A stretch of 64,000 nucleotides of DNA from Jaltomata sinuosa (Eukaryota; Streptophyta; Magnoliopsida; Solanales; Solanaceae), in the NCBI GenBank assembly GCA_003996215.1, contig QJPP01007598.1, positions 92,896 through 156,895 of the forward strand, written 5' to 3'. This document shows positions 10,096 through 21,000 of the stretch, piece after piece. The notes under the pieces were generated by a model. That model searched no databases. It was not told the origin of the DNA and saw only the letters and a list, made by a program, of their open reading frames with translations. The translations under genes and the position numbers were made by a program. Every line of letters starts with the position of its first letter. Position 1 is the stretch's first letter.

Positions 10096-10286
10096 CTTAG
10101 GCAGAATCCTCTTTTTCTCATATTTCCTTCCGTTTTCGTATTTGCTCCCATTTCCTACAAATACTTCTTTTGATTTTGCTAACTTTTATAAATGTTATCG
10201 TAATTCCTACGATATTGATTTTTGCCTAATACTTTTATAATTATCTTTTAATCATAAATAATTTATTTATTTGAATACGTTTTAAT

Positions 10287-10966
10287 CCACGTGGATGCCA
10301 CGTAAGCGCCACGTAAGCGCCCAACAGTCATAAACACACGCCTCCCACACTCTTCCCACACTTTCCACACGCCTAGCCTCTTCTCCGCCACGTGTCGCTC
10401 TCCTATTGGTTGGTCAAACTCATCCTAAAACCCTAGACACCTTATTATGCTGAACTACCTAATTCACCCCCACTTAATCTACCTAAAATACCTAACATAC
10501 CCTTTGAAACCCTAAAAATATGGTAAGTTGCACTCAGCCGCTCCTTATTCTCTCCTTTCCCTTTCCCACCGTTTCTCTTCCTCTGCACCATGGCAGAGGA
10601 GTTTTGGCATCTTCCCCCCATTTTTGACAAAACTTCATCCAGCCAAGCTAACATCAAGAAGCTTGTGTGCTCCATTTCAAGCAAAACATTCTCTCTCTCC
10701 GTCCTTTCTTGGCGTTGATGTAGAGAGGGCTTCCCTTTTGTGACCTTAATCTTTTCAAATCCCTTGGTGTCAGGATGAGGTGAACTATTTTGAGGAAAAC
10801 TTTGATTCAACCTTTGCAAAACGAGAAAGATTTTGGCCAAGGCAGAGAAAATCAGAGGCCAAAAACGTGTAAGTTGTCTGCCCTCTCTCAAACGTTCAAA
10901 TTCAAAATCACACTCAAAATCCCGCCCAAAAAGCCCCCCATAAACCCTACATTCGCTCCTATAAAG
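10287..10966 (+). promoter_or_regulatory. Probable LTR promoter: G-box cluster, telo-box, TATA box
   Basis: Four ACGT-core sites sit upstream: CCACGTGG at 10288, two GCCACGTAAGCGC repeats, and CCACGTGTCGC at about 10388. A reverse CCAAT (ATTGG) follows near 10405, then telo-box-like AAACCCTA words at 10428 and 10508. CTATAAAG at 10959-10966 is a good TATA box, with a CT-rich leader after 11010. The spacing fits a plant Pol II promoter with transcription starting near 10990-11000; start site and regulation are inferred. Confidence 0.55.
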
Positions 10967-12779
10967 ACCAAGGGTTGGAGAGCATTTGAGGCATCAGTTT
11001 TTCAGATACACACAATCATAAAAATCTCTCTCTTTTCATGAACAACTGCTCCTTGGATCTCTTGTTTGTTCTCGATTTCTTGGTGCATTTATTAGTTTGA
11101 TTTCGTCGAGTTTCGAGTGTAGATCCGTTGTCAAGAACGCTCCAAGTTTGCTGCTCCGAAACAGGTGAAAATACGACCTTATTCTCCAATCTTTGTTATT
11201 GCTTTTCCTTTCTTTGCTGTCAAAACTTGTGTAGGAAGCATGTTGTAATCTTACACTCCTTTGATCATATGAAGACGTCTTTTGGTGCCTTTAATTCATG
11301 TTCAACGACTTTTTCTTAAAGTTTTGGTTTCGTTGGAATTTTTTTTGTGTGAAGGAACCAGTGACGTTCTATTAAAAATAATCAATCTGTTAACCCTTTT
11401 TTTTGTATAATAGTACTCCATTTAATTTCTTCAGTAGTATACTATTCGGAAATAAAAATGGATGTACCAGTATATGTTATTTATGTTATGTGATTAGAGA
11501 TGTTATTCCCCTGTTTTAGCCACCTAAGTGAAGAATAGAACACTAATATGAAAGTGAACAGATCTTCTCTCGGCTAATACTTTGTTTTCTTTAGTCAGTA
11601 TCTTTTGTTCAAGCTTCATAGAACTTTGTTGAGACAAATTGATAAATATTTATGAACATTACTACAGATTCATAAGTTTAAGAATTAATATGTGTTTAGC
11701 TTGATTTAAAAGTCATCTTGAGTATTTAAGTTAACAAAAAATGTGTTTTAAGTTTTACAGTAGTATAGATTTGTTTAAGAACTTTGTACCCTTTGTTTTT
11801 CCCTAGTGTTCAGTTTTGGTTTATTTGAGAACTTTGTATTCTTTGCTTTTTCTTCAATACTCTATTTTATTTAAAAGTGTACTGCCGGGGAATTTTGTTT
11901 GATGTTGTGTTTATGCTCGGATTTGGTGTAAAGTTGTTACTTATTTAAAAGTTTAAATGAAAAAATAAAAGACTTTATTTCCCAAACAATATTAGTTTGC
12001 CCAAACAACTTGGAGCACTAATTATACTTTCTGTATATCTTCGTGTAAGAATGAGTCATGAATCTTGATCTAGCATGACCCTATATGTTTTGTGGTGATT
12101 TTTTCTTCTTCTTTTGTGTTCCTTTAAATTAAATGCCCTTTTCTAATGTTTGCTTCTTTTTTCTTATTTCACATGGTTTGCCGGAGTTGCAAGGAGTCTC
12201 AAATGAGACTCCGCGTCATTGTAGAACGAGTACACTTGCATTTCACCCGTCAAGTATATCTCTCGTCTTCTCATTTTGTGTCTGAACAAAGAATAGAGGG
12301 AGAAGAGAAGGACTTGGAATATCACATCTATCTTCATCCATCTCTCCTTAGCAAAAATGAGAGCGGGGAGATACTTCTTTCATTTTCTCTTTACTCTATT
12401 TGTTATTGATTCTATTACGAATTTTGTTATGCTTAATTAGTTATTCTAACTCTTATTTCAATTTCTTTTTGGTTTCGTCGATAAAGATTTAGGCCTAGAG
12501 TATTTGAACCTTAGGAAGGGTAGTTAGCTATATATGATAATGGGAGCATGTAGTTAGTTCTTTTACTTCGTATATATACATTATGCGCATCTATGATATT
12601 TTTGAAGTATTAGAAATCAAGCGTTATGATAACTTTTATTTCCCTCACTCTTTACTTTGCAAAGAATAAATAAGAGAGAACCCCTTGGTTATGTCAAACG
12701 ACTTTGCTTCCTAAAAGTATCTTCTTGAAACAGATTTTAGTTAAGTAAAAGGAAAACGCAGCTCTTTTAAGGACTTAAA

Positions 12780-13150
12780 ACGAAGGTTATTTTAGTGTAA
12801 AAATGCAGTTTTTCTTAAGGTAAAAACGTAGATTTAAAACAAGTTCAAATGTGCGGATTTTTTGGCTAAAAACACAGTTTTACAAAGGTTAAGAATGCAG
12901 ATTTTTCAAAGGTAATTTATAGTTGTCTTAAAAGCTTAAAAGGTGTAGAAGAGCAGATTTTTTTTAGAGCAAAAACTGTAGTTTTAAACAAATTAAAAAG
13001 TGCAGATTTTTGGTCTCAAAAAGATGTAATTCTAAGGTAGAAATATACCCTTTTGTAGAACTCAAAATTGCACATTTTGTTGAAAAAGTGTAGTTCTTCT
13101 TGGTACTTTAAAGTGTAGATTTTTTGAAGGGCAAAAACAATTTTCGAATA
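12780..13150 (+). repeat. Degenerate ~40-bp repeat inside the LTR
   Basis: A loosely repeated pattern of GTGCAGATTTTT alternating with AAAACNCAGTTTTAAA-like words appears about eight times. It is visible by eye but too diverged for a firm unit length. It is non-coding. Confidence 0.45.
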
Positions 13151-14199
13151 GATTAAGATGCATTTTCACAAAAAAGGCAAAATTAATATTTTGCTATTGG
13201 AATTCTCTTTTATTTGCTTTAAGAAACATTTTTAATAAGATTTAAAAGTATCTTTCAAGTCTCTATTTTATCAAGTGTAGGCCTATATTTTAAAAAGGAA
13301 AATTTTGCTTAGTAGTTTATTTTTTTTACAATTATATTAGTTAAATCGCATATCCTTTAAATTTTTTGGTCACTTTAATTGATACTTAATCTTTAGTTAT
13401 TTTGATTCGACGCATTTTTCTGAGTATAGATAAAATTATTATCTACACATTTTTTGCCTTCATCACTATTAAATCATTTACTTAATTTTCTTGCATTTTT
13501 ATTTTCGCAAGTTATTTCTTCTTATCACATTTAAGGTGTTATATGTATATTTTCTCAAAAAATAGAAAGTACTTTAGATAATTTATTTGTTATTTATTTA
13601 CTTTAAAACTATGTCAAGTTAGTTAATTAGTTGTGGCAAAATTGGTTAAAATGACTAAGCCTTTTTCCTCCTAAGAATTAAGTAGATATATAATTTTTGA
13701 AAAAACTTTGAAGTGTCAACATCTTTCAAGCTTTATTTGAGTTTAAAATTTGATTATTTTAATTTGTTTAGATTAACCTAAGTTTGGCCGGTTAACCGTA
13801 ATTTTGCGGATTTTAAAGAATGCTTAATACCTTCTCTTTAGAATAGTTAGAATCCTTACTTAGAATCTTAAGTTTAGTAGACCTAAAAAATGAAGTCTTT
13901 ATTTGCTTTAATCATATAGTTAATTATAGGTGTCCTAATTCACCGTAAGACTAATTAGGTGGCGACTTCCTTTAATTAATTTAGAAGTTTTCAATACGTT
14001 GTACACCGTTTCGACCTCGGTTAAAATGGGGTATAACAAGCACACCGGAGGGAAAAGAAACACTGCAACAAAAACCCTCGGTGGTGAAATACTCACAGGT
14101 ATCCCAACACCCTCAACTTAGACTCATGCATTGTCTCCAATGCATACATGTGAAAGCTAAAACAGTGAGAGAAAGGAATACCTGTGAAGCCCTTAGGCC

Positions 14200-14421
14200 T
14201 CAGAATGTGGTACGATGTTGGAGACCATCGGGGTCTCCAAGGTAGGTGCAGTCTCTGGAACAGGTGCAAGCAACATCATCACCCAATGCAACATCTACCT
14301 CAATATCATCAACGTTCAAGTGTTGTTGGCCTGCTTGTGCATTCATGTTTTTCCTTAGCATTCTTGCGAGCTCGGGGTCGTAGGGTAATATTGGTTCACC
14401 CGAGCGTCGGGTACTTGACAT
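14200..14421 (-). pseudogene. Gag N-terminal fragment of the Athila-like element
   Basis: From an ATG at 14421 the minus strand encodes about 73 residues starting MSSTRRSGEPILPYDPELAR, a pattern typical of Athila-type Gag N-termini (Y-D-P-E-L/I, then Arg/Leu). It stops at 14200. The sequence further left shows no clear continuing Gag, so the internal region is deleted or decayed. It is not a functional gene here. Confidence 0.5.
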
Positions 14422-14527
14422 GCACAACTCTGTACCCTGTAACAAACAAAAACAACAAATAAAAGTAAAAGCAGGAAAGTATGACTAAGAGTCAAATAAA
14501 CACACCGGACTTAATAAACAACCGTAT

Positions 14528-14545
14528 TCCCCGGCAACGGCGCCA
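14528..14545 (-). other. Primer binding site matching tRNA-Asp
   Basis: The plus strand reads TCCCCGGCAACGGCGCCA, the 3' end of plant tRNA-Asp(GUC). The minus strand is therefore an 18-base primer binding site. It is five bases from the LTR start at 14551, the correct position for a minus-strand element. Confidence 0.85.
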
Positions 14546-14550
14546 AAATT

Positions 14551-16070
14551 TGATACGCCCAAATTACACTTCAAATTAAGAAGCGTAAGCGGTCGTCGTC
14601 AAATATAGAACCCAACTAAGGTTGGGGTCGATCCCACAGGGAATAAGGTGCAAATTAAGTCGTTAGTGACTTAGTTGACTAGTAATCAATAGTTTTTGGT
14701 AAAGGGGAGGGGGTTTGAGTGATCAATATTTGAATAATGCAAATAATAATTTACGAGTTTCAATGAGTAATAATCAATATGAGAGGTGAACTAGAGATGT
14801 GTTCACCATGGCTTCGTAAACAATCACGAGTTGGAGTTCGATCGGGTTCTTTCTATATGTATATCACGATGTGATTGAATTAATGGTATCGTCTAAACGT
14901 TTCTCAACCAAATAGACGAATTTCCTTTTCAATTCTCTCGAACTTGAAAAAGTGAAATTTCTTATTTCAATCCTAAATATCAAGTAGATTAATCTAGTTA
15001 CAGCATTAATCATAAGACGAGAGTTGGTAGTCTCGAATCCTCGTAGTTAATCAAATTTCCCTGTTTTAATCTCTTTGTTCAAGCAAATCAAACCTAGGTA
15101 TGTTCTAATGTTTGCAACCATTAGAAAACGTAAATAACGAATGATTAACAACGTGACAACATATAAATTGAACCCTACACTACCCGGAATCTATATTGTT
15201 ACTTTTGCCATGGCTCCCACAACCCTAGTTGTGGAAAATTAGCTACTCATGCTATTAAAGAAATAGAAGAAAATCATATTCATAATAAGAGAAGGATTCT
15301 TACAAATAGTATGAAATTTACTTCAATTATCCAAGAACAAGCAGCCAAAAATCCCAAGAGTAATCGAAGAAGAAGAAAGAAAAGTGTATGTCGTATTTTT
15401 CCTCTCAAAAAGTCGCTCAAAATAGTCTCTAGAAATATTGGATAATGAATAATAAAATAACCCTAACACAGGGTATTTATAGTAGTCCAGGAAATAAAGT
15501 CCAAAAATAGAATTTTTGGAATCCCGCGTCGCGTTGACGGGTCGCCTGACGGGCCGTCAAGCATGTGACTGGCCGTCACTTGGGCCGTCACATCTAAACA
15601 GTGAGTTTCCAGGAAAATTCTCAGGTAAGTCGTCCAGCAGGTGACGACTTACAGCTTTATATGCATTTTATGATAAATTTTCAGGTAAGTCGTCACCTGC
15701 TCAACGACTTACATGTATATAGGGTAAAAATGCATTTTTAAGAGTGCGTTTTGTCTTGGTGGCTCGGGTGACGGTCCGTCAGGTCAGTGACGGGCCATCA
15801 GACGGGCCGTCACTCCTAGGCAGTGCTCGATGACTTGCTGTCTCGTCCTGGCGGCCTGGCTGACGGCCAGTCACAGGTGTGACGGTCAGTCATGCCAGCC
15901 GTCAAGCGTAACCAGTTGAGGTTTTTGAATATTTTTTCTTCCGTTTCTATCTCTAGCTCCATTCCCTGCAAATATAACAATAAAACATCAAAAACCACAA
16001 AAGTTGCTTGAAAACTCGCGAGTATTCTTAGTTAAAGGCGTCAAATGTGCCGTAGAATCCCGGGACATCA
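14551..16070 (-). mobile_element. LTR of the Athila-like element (5' LTR on the minus strand)
   Basis: It starts TGATACGCCC next to the primer site and ends CCCGGGACATCA on the plus strand, giving TGAT...ATCA ends. It is about 1520 bp. It holds the palindrome cluster at 15530-15905 and is otherwise AT-rich and non-coding. The outer boundary at 16070 is inferred from the terminal motif, since no second LTR is visible. Confidence 0.65.
15530..15905. repeat. Palindrome cluster: GACGGGCCGTCA family plus GTAAGTCGTC hairpins
   Basis: Several GACGGNCNGTCA-type palindromes are present, including GACGGGCCGTCACTCCTAGG near 15792. Two hairpins built from GTAAGTCGTC and GACGACTTAC or ACGACTTAC lie near 15624-15652 and 15685-15713. 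The words CCTAGGCAGTG and TCTAAACAGTG follow the palindromes, as CCTAGACAGTG does in the unrelated Tat/Ogre LTR at 9734-10095. Confidence 0.85.
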
Positions 16071-17478
16071 ATACATTTAGTTGTATGTCACTATACCATT
16101 TTCAAGTTCAAGTAACTCATGCAATATAACATTATATTTGCCTATGTCACAGAAAAATGGCTTAAAAAATAGAAACAGGATCAAGCATTGAAATATTGAT
16201 CAAGGTATGTGCACCAATTTTGTTAAAATATAAAAATAATTATAAAGCATTTGTACTTGTTCCTTCCAAAATGCCCAAAAGATATTGGCTGCTAAAAGAA
16301 CTCTGTAACCATCACTCTTTCAAAAGTAAGAGAGAATCATCTGGGGGTGTGAATCAGGGAGAATATATTTATGGGACTGTTAATATTGCTGAGGGAGTTA
16401 AGGAGGATGTATCTTGTGAGGAGGAATATCTGGGTGACCCCATAGTTGAACCAAATTCATCTAATGGGCTCAATTTTATTGATGCATCTATTTAGGGGGA
16501 AATGTTTAGAAACCCCTCAGTAGAACTTATTTCTCCTGTTGAGCTCATTGTTGAAAGAATTTAGGATTGGTGAGCAAGGATGAACAATTGAGGATTGAGT
16601 CTGAAATATCTGCACCTATGGAACAGGTTGATGCACCTGGTTCTTCAAGAAGGTCAAATGCTCATTTGCAGCACCTAAAGGCTGCTTTGACTACTAAGGA
16701 TGATAAGATTGCAGCACTTCGTGCTTCTCACCTTGAGGTCTTGAATATGTTTCATGTGCAGTATAATATTAAGAAGTATGCTCTTAGAGAGGAAAATGCA
16801 TGTCTTAAAGCTGAATCAAAAAAAAGAAGGGAAAGACTACATTTTCTGTCAACATACAAGGCTTGTTTGACTTGCTCAAGAAAGATCTTCCTTCATCATC
16901 TCATTCTCCATCTTCACCAAAAGCTTAGACCTCTTATCCTTAGACTCTCTCAAACCTTTCCTACTCTCATCACAAATGCTTTAATATTATTTTTAATTTT
17001 GTAAAAAATATGTGGTGCATCTTATGAATGATCAATGAAAATGTTTGATTTTAGTCTCTTGCTTCTGGTTATTCCCTTGTCTTTACAAATACCTTGCTAT
17101 ATCTAACTGAGTTTTTGACTTTTAAGTATTTGTATAGATGATAGCCCCTGTAGTCATGAGTGTTTAACTTGTTCATTTTAATGTACTCTTTGTGTCAGTG
17201 TTTTATGATACCAATAGGGAGAAGTGAGTATACTTGTAATGCTTATAACCTAGTGTTCTAACTTGGTTCTTCTAACGTGTTTCTTCTAATGCTTTTCTAT
17301 CCATATGGTTGAAACTTTTTTGTGATGTCAAAAGGGGAAAGTGTGTATACTGTGAAAAATGACTTTGACCTGGTTCATCTAACGTGTGTCTTCTGATACT
17401 TTGTTTAGACTCTAAATTGATTGAAACAGGTTGAGCACAGTACACAAGAAACGTGAGTTTGTCATCATCAAAAAGGGA
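16071..17478 (+). mobile_element. Decayed internal part of a Copia (SIRE-like) element
   Basis: Short open frames at 16196-16495 and 16567-17004 have no convincing relatives that I recognise. The second has a coiled-coil-like run (LKAALTTKDDKIAALRASHL) followed by a basic stretch. The segment ends with two purine tracts after similar sequence (TCAAAAGGGGAAAG near 17328 and ATCATCAAAAAGGGAGAA near 17464). The latter is the typical tract before a SIRE-type LTR, so the segment is probably the 3' internal end of that element. Confidence 0.4.
16567..17004 (+). pseudogene. Coiled-coil-like reading frame of unknown function, probably transposon-derived
   Basis: The frame is 145 codons. Residues 30-95 are Glu/Lys/Leu-rich and could form a coiled coil; the last 45 residues are Leu/His-rich and look like out-of-frame sequence. 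The 99-codon frame just upstream (16196-16495) ends in acidic sequence and may be part of the same broken gene. No domain recognised. Its position before a purine tract and LTR suggests the extra 3' ORF of a SIRE-like element, but this is a guess from position. Confidence 0.3.
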
Positions 17479-17481
17479 GAA

Positions 17482-18600
17482 TTTATTGGGTTCTTGTATG
17501 TTTTGATGATTGACAACACAGTGGAACACATACATTAACATGTTCCTATTATCTGTTCCATTACGTAGAGTCCTTGCATTAGGATTCTTTGAAATGAAAG
17601 AGTCTCAAGTAGAAAAGATCTCAAAGCTTGCACAAAGCACGAATCAGATAAGAGTCTACATATGATAAGGAGTATACACATGGGTAGACCAAGAGAGTCC
17701 AAGAATCAAGAGAGTCCAAGAATCAAGAGAGTCCAAGAAAGAAGAGAGTTCTTGTGGAATTAGAAGTCTACTTATGTAAGAACTCAAAGTCTGCACAAAG
17801 CATGAATGAGAGTTAGTGTTTGACTACAACACTCAAGAAGGAAGTCCAAGAAGCATGAGAATCCTTGTGGAGTTAATAGTCTATTTGATTGTGAAGATCA
17901 ATGATAGTTATAAATACTCAAGTACTTTCAAAACGAAATTGATGCACTCATACTAAGAGAAAAAAAGGTAGAACACGAGCAAATAAGCAAGAACAATATT
18001 TGAGAGAGTTCTACCTACCTATCCAAGTGCTGCCAGTACGAAGAACCAGATCGAAGAACCAGATTGAAGAACATGTTTCACAGAACTATGTTTTACAGTT
18101 CTTGAGTCTAGTTTTGAGTATTAAGTTGTAATCTTCATGTTGTCTTAGTACCAGTGTGTTATAAACTGGCTTAGGAGTTTAGTCTTCAAGTTGGAATAAC
18201 TCGAAGACTTGGGAACACAAGTCTTGAGAGATTTGTGTGTTTTTAGGAATTAGAGTTAGTTCCTAGGATTGCAAGAGTTTTGTAATCTGACTTAGTTCCT
18301 AGGGTTGCAAGAGTTTTATAATCTGATTTTCAAATCGGAGAACTTGAAGTGGGATTCAACAGTCTGGGAGATTGTTGAAAAATAGGAATTAGAGTTTATA
18401 ATTCCTTAGGTTACACAGTTTGTAATCTTTTGTTGAGAGGCTCATTGTGTTTAGTGAAGTTGGGGTTAAATCCTGTAGAGGTACATGTCGTGATTTTTTA
18501 CACCTTTTGTGAGCCGGGTGTTTTCCACGTAAAACTATCGTGTTCATTACTTACTGTCCTTACTGCTTCTGTTGGAATATGTCAGGCAACCCGTTTCACT
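17482..18600 (+). mobile_element. 3' LTR remnant, SIRE-like Copia
   Basis: After the tract AAAAAGGGAGAA comes TTATTGGGTTCTTGTATG and TTTTGATGATTGACAAC, typical of SIRE-type LTR starts. Near the right end are CACCTTTTGTGAGCCGGGTG and TTTTCCACGTAAAA, also typical. A 17-bp unit (AGAGAGTCCAAGAATCA) is repeated three times at about 17693-17745. The right boundary is uncertain because no second LTR or target duplication is visible. Confidence 0.5.
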
Positions 18601-18686
18601 CATAGGTAACTCGTAAGTAAAATTCACTAAAACATCAGGTCGTGTAGAATAACAAGAAATAATTTAACTTTGGACTTTTTAGTTTA

Positions 18687-18956
18687 CTATTTCATTCGTT
18701 CTTTAAATACTTGTCATTCTTACTAAAAATAGATGGTTCATAATATATATTTGTCATTTTAGAAAATCAAGACATAATTAGTTGTTTATTTCCACTTTTT
18801 TCCTTTGTTATAAATATAGAAAGATATTAATACAGTGTAAAAGAGATACGTATTAAATAAAGAGGAGTAATAAATGAGTCAAATTATCCTCTGGTTAATA
18901 TTTTTTTAAGGAGAACGTAAACAAACAAATATGACATTATTTAAGAACGAAGGAAG
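18687..18956. mobile_element. Stowaway-like MITE (270 bp)
   Basis: Left end CTATTTCATTCGTTCTTTAA and right end TTAAGAACGAAGGAAG are inverted repeats, with ATACTTGTCAT matching ATGACATTAT further in. It is flanked by TA on both sides, as expected for Tc1/mariner MITEs. It is non-coding. Confidence 0.7.
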
Positions 18957-19942
18957 TATTAATGTTGTAATTTGAACCATAAATTTCAAAAAATATTTTT
19001 TCGTTTTAAACTCTATGTCTAGTTAAATGTTGTCACTAAATTAAAATAATTAAAGTATCCTTAATTTAATATATGTTTTAATTGATGTAAAGAATGAAAT
19101 TATGAAAGGGCCGTCGATAACACTTTTGGTCCTTCAGTTATTGATAAATCATAATTTGTATCCTTATAATATTCTACTAAGCATATTTAACATTCAATTA
19201 TTTGAAATATGTCCACTTTTGATACCTTTGCTTGTGATGATTCATAAACTTCTATAATTATTAATCGTTTACTCATATGTTATATTAAATGTGCTTTACT
19301 CTATACATGAGAGTTGAGGATAATATAATTCTCAAAATAGTTCAAAGATGCCATATTTCCTACATAAAGAATCAAAAATACATATTTTAATTAAATGTAT
19401 CGAGTCATATACAACAGTTCATATGGACTAAACTGAGAATTTATCAATACCTAGAAACAAAAATGCTATTATTCAAAAATGAAAATTTAACTACTATTCA
19501 TATCTAATACGTTTACAAAATTGTTCTTTCAGGTCTCTCACGTCTGATGGCATTAGAAGCCATTAGACTTTAATTCTTTTTTTAAAGTCCACTATTTTTT
19601 TATTTTTTTTACTTTTGATTAAGTTATCAAATAATCCCTCATTAAAATTGGTATCATTATTAAGTAGTTTCAAATTACCTCGTGGATTGCAAAATTGTCC
19701 AAAATCGCTGAATTTTATGATCTATGAATAGAATAAATACATAAAAATCAATATTCTTTACTTATTAATAAGTTCACGAGTTGTTTATATTCATGTGCAT
19801 TTATTTATATATAAACGTGATTGTAGTTAATTCAATTTAAAAGATTAAAGATAGTCCTCTCTGGCGGATTAATTTTTTTTTATTTAATTAACTTTATATA
19901 AAAGTCTCACATTCATTCTTAAAAATTCTTTTTCATACTAAG

Positions 19943-20143
19943 AGCCTGTTTGGATTGGTTTACTTTAAGCTGCTTTTTTTAAGTTGAAAATTCCAGCTTT
20001 TAGCTATTTTTTTTTTTTTTTTGCTATTTTGACTTAAAATTAAGTGTCCAGAAGCACTTTTTTACCTTACTCAAACACTATAAAACAACTTAAAAGCTAT
20101 TTTAACTTAAAAAACACTTAAAATAAGCCAATCCAAACGGGCT
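19943..20143. mobile_element. MITE (201 bp) with AGCCTGTTTGGATTGG ends
   Basis: Terminal inverted repeats AGCCTGTTTGGATTGG and CCAATCCAAACGGGCT are followed inward by TAAGCTG/AAGTG-type subterminal repeats. CTAAG is directly repeated on both flanks. A similar left end is seen at 52196. Confidence 0.75.
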
Positions 20144-20769
20144 CTAAGTATAAATAGATAAGTTATCTCGTCTTGATGTATTCTTAGTTTCTTCGTGATA
20201 AAATTTTATACAGTATTAAACCTCTTTGCTATTTTCATTTATATTTAATAAATATTTTAATGAAACATTATTATGGAAGTCCTCCAGAGTTCTTATCTTG
20301 TTTAAAGTTTATGAATCATTTTTCCTCAAAGATCGAGCTTACCTCATGCTTATCTTAATCACATTGACCTACCTGTTGAATCTTGTTGTAAATTGTGCTC
20401 AAGTCACCAACCTGCACCAATGCAACATAAAACAACAACAATAATAACAACGACATGCTCAGTACAATTTCGTAAGTGAAGTTTGAAACCTGAAACAATG
20501 CAATATGTTTTTTTTTAAATTGCTCAAAGGTCACCTTGCTTTGAGATAAACTAGGATTATCAACCTTCATTGCTAATCTATCGTCCACTATGTTCACGCA
20601 CTGACTCACTGGCTGCACAAGATTATTTTTCATAAACATAATCTATCCTTTAATTTGTCCAGATCCCTTCAAAAAAATTTCTTCCTTTTTGTTTTTGGAA
20701 TATTTGGTGTACTCGTAATAAGAAGGCATAATACATAAATGTGTTATTTAATTTGGCCTTAGCTGACAA

Positions 20770-20978
20770 ACGTTTATGTCTTCCAACTTTTGGTGTGCAC
20801 AAGTAGTCACTTAAACTTGTATAAAGTTGAACAAAACGCATTCGATATGTCGTCTCACATGAATTGTCACGTAGGTCACCACATAGAATATGTACACGTG
20901 TGTCTACTTGATCAAGTTTATATAAGTTTAAGTGCCTAGCTACTTGTGCACACCCAAAATTGAAACACATAGATACCA
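20770..20978. mobile_element. Foldback MITE with ~50-bp arms
   Basis: The left arm contains CTTTTGGTGTGCACAAGTAG, then CACTTAAACTTGTATAAA. The right arm is its complement (TTTATATAAGTTTAAGTGCC, then CTACTTGTGCACACCCAAAA). The centre is about 100 bp. Target duplication not resolved. It is non-coding. Confidence 0.7.
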
Positions 20979-21000
20979 ACTGAGAATGAGTTAAAGACAC

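Larger units (their letters stand above)
1..14038 (+). mobile_element. Ty3/gypsy Tat/Ogre-lineage retrotransposon, 5' end outside the window
   Basis: Large LTR retrotransposon read on the plus strand. The window opens about 50 bases before gag, so the 5' LTR and primer site are not visible. Order seen: Gag, aspartic protease, G-patch, intron, reverse transcriptase, RNase H, second archaeal-type RNase H, integrase, long non-coding 3' region, purine tract, 4.5-kb LTR. The extra archaeal-type RNase H before integrase, the intron between protease and RT, and the very long LTR are features of the Tat/Ogre clade. It is interrupted by one apparent single-base loss in pol, and its 3' edge falls inside an opposite-strand Athila-like element. 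Confidence 0.9.
9506..14038 (+). mobile_element. 3' LTR of the Tat/Ogre element (~4.5 kb)
   Basis: It starts TGTTGACACC just after the purine tract and ends GGGGTATAACA, giving TGTT...AACA ends. Internal landmarks: palindrome cluster 9734-10095, G-box cluster 10287-10396, TATA box near 10959, long AT-rich remainder with a degenerate repeat at 12780-13150, and an end segment (TTCGACCTCGGTTAAAATGG) resembling other Ogre-type LTR ends. No gene is supported inside; the small open frames are chance. Only one LTR is in view, so the boundary is not confirmed by comparison. Confidence 0.75.
14039..16070 (-). mobile_element. Athila-like Ty3 element on the minus strand, interrupted by the Tat/Ogre element
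   Basis: On the minus strand the order is LTR (16070 to 14551), a short spacer, a tRNA-Asp primer site (14545 to 14528), leader, and the start of a Gag-like frame (14421 to 14200). It is cut at 14039, where the Tat/Ogre LTR ends. The rest is presumably beyond the other end of the Tat/Ogre insertion, outside the window. Athila elements are known to use tRNA-Asp; the family call rests on that and on the Gag N-terminus. Confidence 0.7.

Noticed and set aside
10445..10891. 148-codon open frame on the minus strand in the Tat/Ogre LTR
   Set aside because: It is antisense to the LTR promoter region, has low-complexity composition, matches no family I know, and is explained as a chance frame in a locally GC-richer segment.
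14528..14545. A tRNA-Asp gene
   Set aside because: Only the 18-base 3' end is present, next to an LTR; it is a primer binding site.
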